Source of the DNA: an uncultured Bacilli bacterium
GTDB lineage: Bacteria; Bacillota_I; Bacilli_A; RF39; UBA660
Reading direction: 5' to 3'
Assembly (NCBI GenBank): GCA_934098515.1
Contig: CAKOOK010000001.1
Span: 1-64,000, forward strand
Length of the DNA: 64,000 nucleotides
Part shown: piece after piece, positions 60,013 to 64,000 of the stretch
How the letters are laid out: each line of letters begins with the position of its first letter
Numbering within the stretch: the stretch's first letter is position 1
Program-made: the position numbers and the translations under genes
Notes under the pieces: generated by a model
Seen by the model: the letters and a program-made list of their open reading frames with translations, nothing else
Told to the model about the DNA's origin: nothing
Database searches by the model: none

Positions 60013-60580
60013 AGTGAATGTCTTTAATCTTTAAGTCTTTACCGGTTACAAGGATTCTTATGCCATTTTCTGATAGTGATAGTAAACCATTACATACAAA
60101 GAAGAATGCTAGCATTAAAGTTTCAACGGTTGCATTAAAGTATAGATTGATGCTTGTTAAAAGACCTAAAAGTAGGAATAAAGAAAATGATACTAAATTA
60201 ACATAGAACATACCATTTTTACGATCATGATAGTAGTCTAGTTTGATTAGTTTAATTACTGACATGATACCTACCCATGATACTAGTGTAAGACTTAGGA
60301 CCATTGGAGATGAGTATGAATGAAATTTAAAGCCACTTATTGATGCTAAGGTGCAAGCGATTGCTGTGTATAGATTTTCTCTATCTGTACCATTTCTAGT
60401 TAGGATGTATTCGATTAGTTTTACACCAGCATAGATTGCAAACAATAAGTATAATAAGTTATTTGGTTCTTCAATATTGAACCATGGGAATATAAATAGT
60501 AATATACCAAGTAGTAAGATAACTCCTGATGAAATTAAGTTTATTTTATTTTTAAATCTTCTTTCTTTTGATTTGAACAT
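60011..60580 (-). CDS. DUF308 (HdeD-like) membrane protein
   Basis: 189 residues with six membrane helices in three similar pairs (LISSGVILLLGILLFIFPWF, LYLLFAIYAGVKLIEYIL and so on), the pattern of DUF308/HdeD proteins. The role in Gram-positive bacteria is unknown. Single gene, divergent from the slipin gene. Confidence 0.7.
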   Translation of the reverse strand: MFKSKERRFKNKINLISSGVILLLGILLFIFPWFNIEEPNNLLYLLFAIYAGVKLIEYILTRNGTDRENLYTAIACTLASISGFKFHSYSSPMVLSLTLVSWVGIMSVIKLIKLDYYHDRKNGMFYVNLVSFSLFLLLGLLTSINLYFNATVETLMLAFFFVCNGLLSLSENGIRILVTGKDLKIKDIH

Positions 60581-60632
60581 TTCTTTTACCTCTTTTCTAT
60601 CTTAAGTAAATTATAATTTAATTTAGGTTTTT

Positions 60633-60661
60633 TTGCAATCTTTTAATTATTATAATATAAT
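60633..60661 (+). promoter_or_regulatory. Promoter of slipin gene
   Basis: TTGCAA (60633-60638), 17-base spacer, TATAAT (60656-60661), followed by AAGGGAG before the ATG. Confidence 0.6.
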
Positions 60662-60681
60662 TAATTTAGAAGGGAGAATTT

Positions 60682-61437
60682 ATGGATACTTTTATAATTA
60701 TTATTTTAGTGGTTGTTGCAGTTATTTTACTACGCTCTATTAGACAGGTTGATGAGTATGAACGCGGTGTTAAGTTTAGATTCGGTAAATATAAGAAGAT
60801 TGTTGAACCTGGTTGGAGACTTGTTTTACCAATTGTTGAAAGCATGAAGAAGATTGATGTTCGTACTAAAGCAGTTGATGTTCCAGAGCAAGATGCTATT
60901 ACAAAGGATAATGTTTCTATTAGAATTAATGCAGTTTTGTACTATAGTATTTTTGATGCAGCTAAGGTTATTATTTCAGTAGAAAATTATAAGTTTGCTG
61001 TTGGTCAGCTTGCTCAGACTACTATGAGAAATGCTGTTGGTGCTGTTACTTTAGATGAGTTATTAGCGCAGAGAGATAGAATTTCAGAAGAGATTTGTAA
61101 GATAATTGATGAAGCTACTGATCCTTGGGGTATTAAGGTTGAAAATGTTGAGCTTAAAGATATTTCACTACCTGAGGAAATGAAGAGAGTTTTAGCTATT
61201 GCTGCTGAAGCTGAAAGAGAAAAAGCCGCTGTTATTACTAAGGCTGAGGGTGAAGCTATGGCTGCAAAGAATTTAGCTAAGGCTGCTGAAACTATGACTT
61301 CTACTCCGGGTGCATTACATTTAAGAACTTTATCAACTTTAAGTGATATTTCTGCGGATAAGTCTAATACGATAGTAGTTGCACTACCTATTGAAGTACT
61401 TGAAGCTATTAAAGGAAAAGGCAAGGATAAGAAGTAA
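60682..61437 (+). CDS. Slipin (SPFH/stomatin family) protein
   Basis: 251 residues. One N-terminal membrane helix (~2-18) leads to an SPFH domain: QVDEYERGVKFRFGKY, EPGWRLVLPIVESM, DVRTKAVDVPEQDAITKDN. A coiled coil rich in Ala/Glu (AIAAEAEREKAAVITKAEGEA) follows. It forms membrane microdomain assemblies. A neighbouring NfeD protease partner, often present, is missing here. Confidence 0.9.
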   Translation: MDTFIIIILVVVAVILLRSIRQVDEYERGVKFRFGKYKKIVEPGWRLVLPIVESMKKIDVRTKAVDVPEQDAITKDNVSIRINAVLYYSIFDAAKVIISVENYKFAVGQLAQTTMRNAVGAVTLDELLAQRDRISEEICKIIDEATDPWGIKVENVELKDISLPEEMKRVLAIAAEAEREKAAVITKAEGEAMAAKNLAKAAETMTSTPGALHLRTLSTLSDISADKSNTIVVALPIEVLEAIKGKGKDKK

Positions 61438-61442
61438 TAAGT

Positions 61443-61483
61443 AAAAAAAATACAATAGATTTCACGCTACTGTATTTTTTTAT
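61443..61483. terminator. Bidirectional terminator between slipin and lipid kinase genes
   Basis: AAAAATACA...TGTATTTTT stem flanked by A and T runs, serving two convergent genes. Confidence 0.7.
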
Positions 61484-62342
61484 TATCTATAATTTTTTGA
61501 ACTAGTTTGTTGTTATTATATATTATTAAAGCGTCTTCAACCATTTCAATTTTAATGTTTTTAGAGATTGTTATTTCGCCATCTATGTTTATGATTAGGT
61601 TGCTTTCAGATTTTATTATGATGTTTTTACCAGTGTATTTTCTTACTTCGTTGTATTTTTCGTGTTCACTTTTTAAGAGAGTTAATAATATTTTTATTAG
61701 TTTTAATTTGCCGGCTTTGCTTACTAGGTAGATGTCAAACTGATTGTCGTCAAATGATGCGACAGGGGCAATTTTAAAGCCACCACCATAGTATTTTCCG
61801 TTGCATATTGCAGCGATTATATAGTCTCCAGCATATACGTTTTTGTCAATTTTTAATTTTAAAGATTTGCTTTTGAATGTAAAAAATGTGTGGATAAGTG
61901 CTAGGTAGTATGATGAGTGCAACTTAATTTTGCTTTTTATTTTGTTAGCGTTGTTACATGTTTCAGCGTCCATACCAACACTTGCAATATTTATGAAATA
62001 TCTACCGTTTACTTTTCCTAGGTCTAGTCTTATGTTTTCATTTTTAGTTTCTTTTAGTGTTCTATAGAAGTCATTGCCAGAGCCTGTAGGAATTATTCCT
62101 AGTTTACATTTGCCTTCAGCAATTCCGTTAACTACTTCGTTTAGAGTTCCGTCGCCACCTACTGAGTAGACGACTGTGTTTTCTTCATTTTTAAATCTAT
62201 TGGCAATTTGTGTTGCTTCTTTTGGGGCCTTTGTTTCATATATTTCATAATCTTCATTTTCTAAGGCTTTTATGATGTTTTCTTTAATTTTATTATAGTC
62301 TGTTTTACCGCTAGCAGGATTAATTATAAACACGTACTTCAT
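61467..62342 (-). CDS. Diacylglycerol kinase-type lipid kinase
   Basis: 291 residues. The catalytic-domain motifs FIINPASGK, YSVGGDGTLNEVVNGI and GIIPTGSGNDFYRTL are clear, and YGGGFKIAPVAS follows. It is a DgkB/YegS-type enzyme that phosphorylates diacylglycerol or a related lipid and recycles it into phospholipid synthesis. It lies 8 bases downstream of the WG-repeat gene. Confidence 0.9.
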   Translation of the reverse strand: MKYVFIINPASGKTDYNKIKENIIKALENEDYEIYETKAPKEATQIANRFKNEENTVVYSVGGDGTLNEVVNGIAEGKCKLGIIPTGSGNDFYRTLKETKNENIRLDLGKVNGRYFINIASVGMDAETCNNANKIKSKIKLHSSYYLALIHTFFTFKSKSLKLKIDKNVYAGDYIIAAICNGKYYGGGFKIAPVASFDDNQFDIYLVSKAGKLKLIKILLTLLKSEHEKYNEVRKYTGKNIIIKSESNLIINIDGEITISKNIKIEMVEDALIIYNNNKLVQKIIDNKKIQ

Positions 62343-62350
62343 ACTTTCTC

Positions 62351-63223
62351 CTACTTTGTTTTAGTAAATTTATTTGATTCTTTATCATAAATGTATTTAG
62401 TTCTCTTTGCGGTTTCTTCGTTAATAATTTGCAAGGTTTCGTCTTCATATTTTTCGATTATTTCGTTTTTGTTTAAGACTAGTTTTTCACTGATGATGTT
62501 TCCTTGCTCATCAATTAGATAGATAGAATTATTTTCTCTTACAATGTTGTTTTGAGTTAAAGGGATTAGTTCATCATATCCTGTTTTAATTGTTTTACGA
62601 TTGTCCTTACCAATGAGATACCATTTGCTATTTTCTTTTGCGATTATTTTATTATTTTTTATAGTAATGTTTTCATATTGGAAGTCGATTACTCCCTTAC
62701 CATTTGATAAAGATATTAATCCATATTTGTTATCACTTAGGGCGGTGATGTAATCGTCTTTTACGCTTAGATTTGTAACGTTTGTGCCATCTATTTTTCC
62801 TAGTTCTTTATAGTTTAAGTTTACGGTAACAGAGCCATACATGTTGATGATTCCGTAATTCTGGCCATTTTTTACTAATAAGTATTTGGCTTTGTCATTT
62901 TCGTCCTTTATGAAATAAACATTTTCATAGTCAGATGATAGTTTACTACCCTTTACTAGGTCATATAAATATATTTTATTATTTTCTTGTAATAGAATTT
63001 TACCATTGTCAAAGTAATTTTCGTATACAGTACATTCGTTATCACAGTTGTAAAAGTTTACTATTTTGCCGTTTGCTAAAAGGGTTAAAGAATTGTTTTT
63101 TAGTTCATAGTAATAAGTTTTATTTTCAATTTTTTGATTTTTTTTGATTATATAATAAATAGGATAAATGCTTCCTAATATGATTAATAGTATAATAATT
63201 ATTATTAACTTCTTGTTTTTCAT
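62351..63223 (-). CDS. Membrane-anchored WG-repeat-like protein
   Basis: 290 residues. An N-terminal membrane helix (~4-26) is followed by repeated units of the style 'YGIINMYGSVTVNLNYKELG' and 'YGLISLSNGKGVIDFQYENI', typical of WG repeats (beta-propeller-like). External location is expected. Function unknown; it precedes the lipid kinase gene. Confidence 0.65.
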   Translation of the reverse strand: MKNKKLIIIIILLIILGSIYPIYYIIKKNQKIENKTYYYELKNNSLTLLANGKIVNFYNCDNECTVYENYFDNGKILLQENNKIYLYDLVKGSKLSSDYENVYFIKDENDKAKYLLVKNGQNYGIINMYGSVTVNLNYKELGKIDGTNVTNLSVKDDYITALSDNKYGLISLSNGKGVIDFQYENITIKNNKIIAKENSKWYLIGKDNRKTIKTGYDELIPLTQNNIVRENNSIYLIDEQGNIISEKLVLNKNEIIEKYEDETLQIINEETAKRTKYIYDKESNKFTKTK

Positions 63224-63298
63224 TTCTACCTCACTTTAAAAGTATATCATGAATGAATATTAATGTAAAATCTAAAGTATATGGGATGTAAAGAGATT

Positions 63299-64000
63299 TT
63301 ATAAGTGCTTGACATTATCTGTTATGCTTATACTGATATCATTTAATAGTTTGTTTTCGCTTGTTAGTCTGCCTGCCACTTCTAATGATAAGTATGAGTC
63401 GATTTCATATGGATAGGCAGTAATATTTAAGTTATTATATTGTTCTGATAATCTTAGAAATGTTCTTAAGAATTTTTCAGTTAGATTTGCTTGGATTCTT
63501 TCCTGCTCTTTAATTAATTTTTCAGTTTCTTCATTTGTTAAATTTTTATATTTTGCTTTTTTAGAAATTGCTATTCTTTTTGCGTTCCATCTTTCAATAA
63601 GGATGCTTGATATTTTTATTTTGTTGATATTTTTTGCTTGCATAAATGAAAGCAAGATTGCACTTACAATGAGAAAACTTGCGGTGGTGTCCTTTAAGTC
63701 TGCTGTACTTTCATCTGTAAAACCATCATTAACTTTGTAAAGTGCTCTGTTTATTTTCTTTGTATAGTTTGTCTTTTCTTGTGGAATATTTTGAATTGCG
63801 TATATGTAAAGTGTGTCATCCATAATGCCAAATTTTACTTCTGGAAGTTTAAATACTCCATCTTCAGATCTAAATGCTGCATTTAAATAATAAGGTGATT
63901 CGTTATATATTTTATCTTTAGATATAGATGCGGTTAGTGAACTATTAAATGATGAAATAAATGTACTTTTCAGTGTTTCTTCTTTGGTGTTTTCAAAAAA
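63299..64000 (-). CDS. Hypothetical protein, 5' end beyond the window
   Basis: The frame is open from the stop at 63299 to the last base of the window, so at least 234 residues are present and the start lies further right. The internal Met at 63823 has no special claim to be the start. Soluble, with helical segments (KLIKEQERIQANLTEKFLRTF) and a late DISISITDNV. No family is recognised. Confidence 0.6.
   Translation of the reverse strand, partial: FFENTKEETLKSTFISSFNSSLTASISKDKIYNESPYYLNAAFRSEDGVFKLPEVKFGIMDDTLYIYAIQNIPQEKTNYTKKINRALYKVNDGFTDESTADLKDTTASFLIVSAILLSFMQAKNINKIKISSILIERWNAKRIAISKKAKYKNLTNEETEKLIKEQERIQANLTEKFLRTFLRLSEQYNNLNITAYPYEIDSYLSLEVAGRLTSENKLLNDISISITDNVKHL

Overview
The window is about 64 kb of AT-rich DNA from a low-GC Bacillota. 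It looks like a reduced, gut-type Bacilli lineage close to the Mollicutes, but one that keeps a cell wall and spore genes. The genetic code is standard: TGA is used as a stop (for example at the nrdG/dut ATGA overlap) and Trp is TGG. Wall and division genes are present (ftsA, ftsZ, murT, gatD-like, gpsB, rodZ, amidase). Spore genes are also present (spoIIGA, sigE, sigG, ylmC/ymxH, spoVS, cotE-like). The anaerobic ribonucleotide reductase nrdD/nrdG points to an anaerobe. The taxonomic placement is inference from gene content.

Layout. 1-0.58 kb: two tandem copies of a tiny hydrophobic-peptide gene, each facing a convergent small RNA, which together look like a type I toxin-antitoxin pair. 0.6-9.4 kb: a DUF362 protein, a beta-propeller protein, tRNA-Arg, dut-nrdG-nrdD with a divergent Crp/Fnr regulator and a palindromic operator, tRNA-Leu and tRNA-Gln, and scpA-scpB. 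9.4-11.3 kb: a membrane-anchored surface protein whose last ~46 codons form a GC-rich NNC/NNT-biased block resembling the variable region of a diversity-generating retroelement (DGR) target. 11.3-17.8 kb: miaB, lexA, a zinc-ribbon membrane protein, an MqsR-like/Panacea toxin-antitoxin pair, a rhomboid protease and TspO. 17.7-25.2 kb: rluD, lspA, ylmC, sigG, a two-gene insert, sigE, spoIIGA, ftsZ and ftsA. 25.3-35.3 kb: murT/gatD-like, a Gly-rich surface protein, rny, pgsA, rodZ, rnpB RNA, gpsB, an amidase and a second surface protein.

35.4-44.3 kb: a membrane protein, pnp, rpsO, then a rearranged locus holding comEA-comEC, two divergent DUF1016 nucleases, a duplicated comEC tail and decayed DUF1016 pieces. 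44.4-49.9 kb: the rimP-nusA-ylxR-infB-rbfA-(GNAT)-truB translation operon. 50-64 kb: tmcAL, khpA, rpsP, cotE-like, a degenerate RNase J, ssb, sufB, spoVS, an rRNA-type methyltransferase, slipin, a lipid kinase and several unassigned membrane or secreted proteins.

The points most worth following up are the DGR-like variable region, the tandem type I toxin-antitoxin repeat, the comEC/DUF1016 locus with its co-varying palindromes, and two enzymes (GatD-like and RNase J-like) that have lost catalytic residues.
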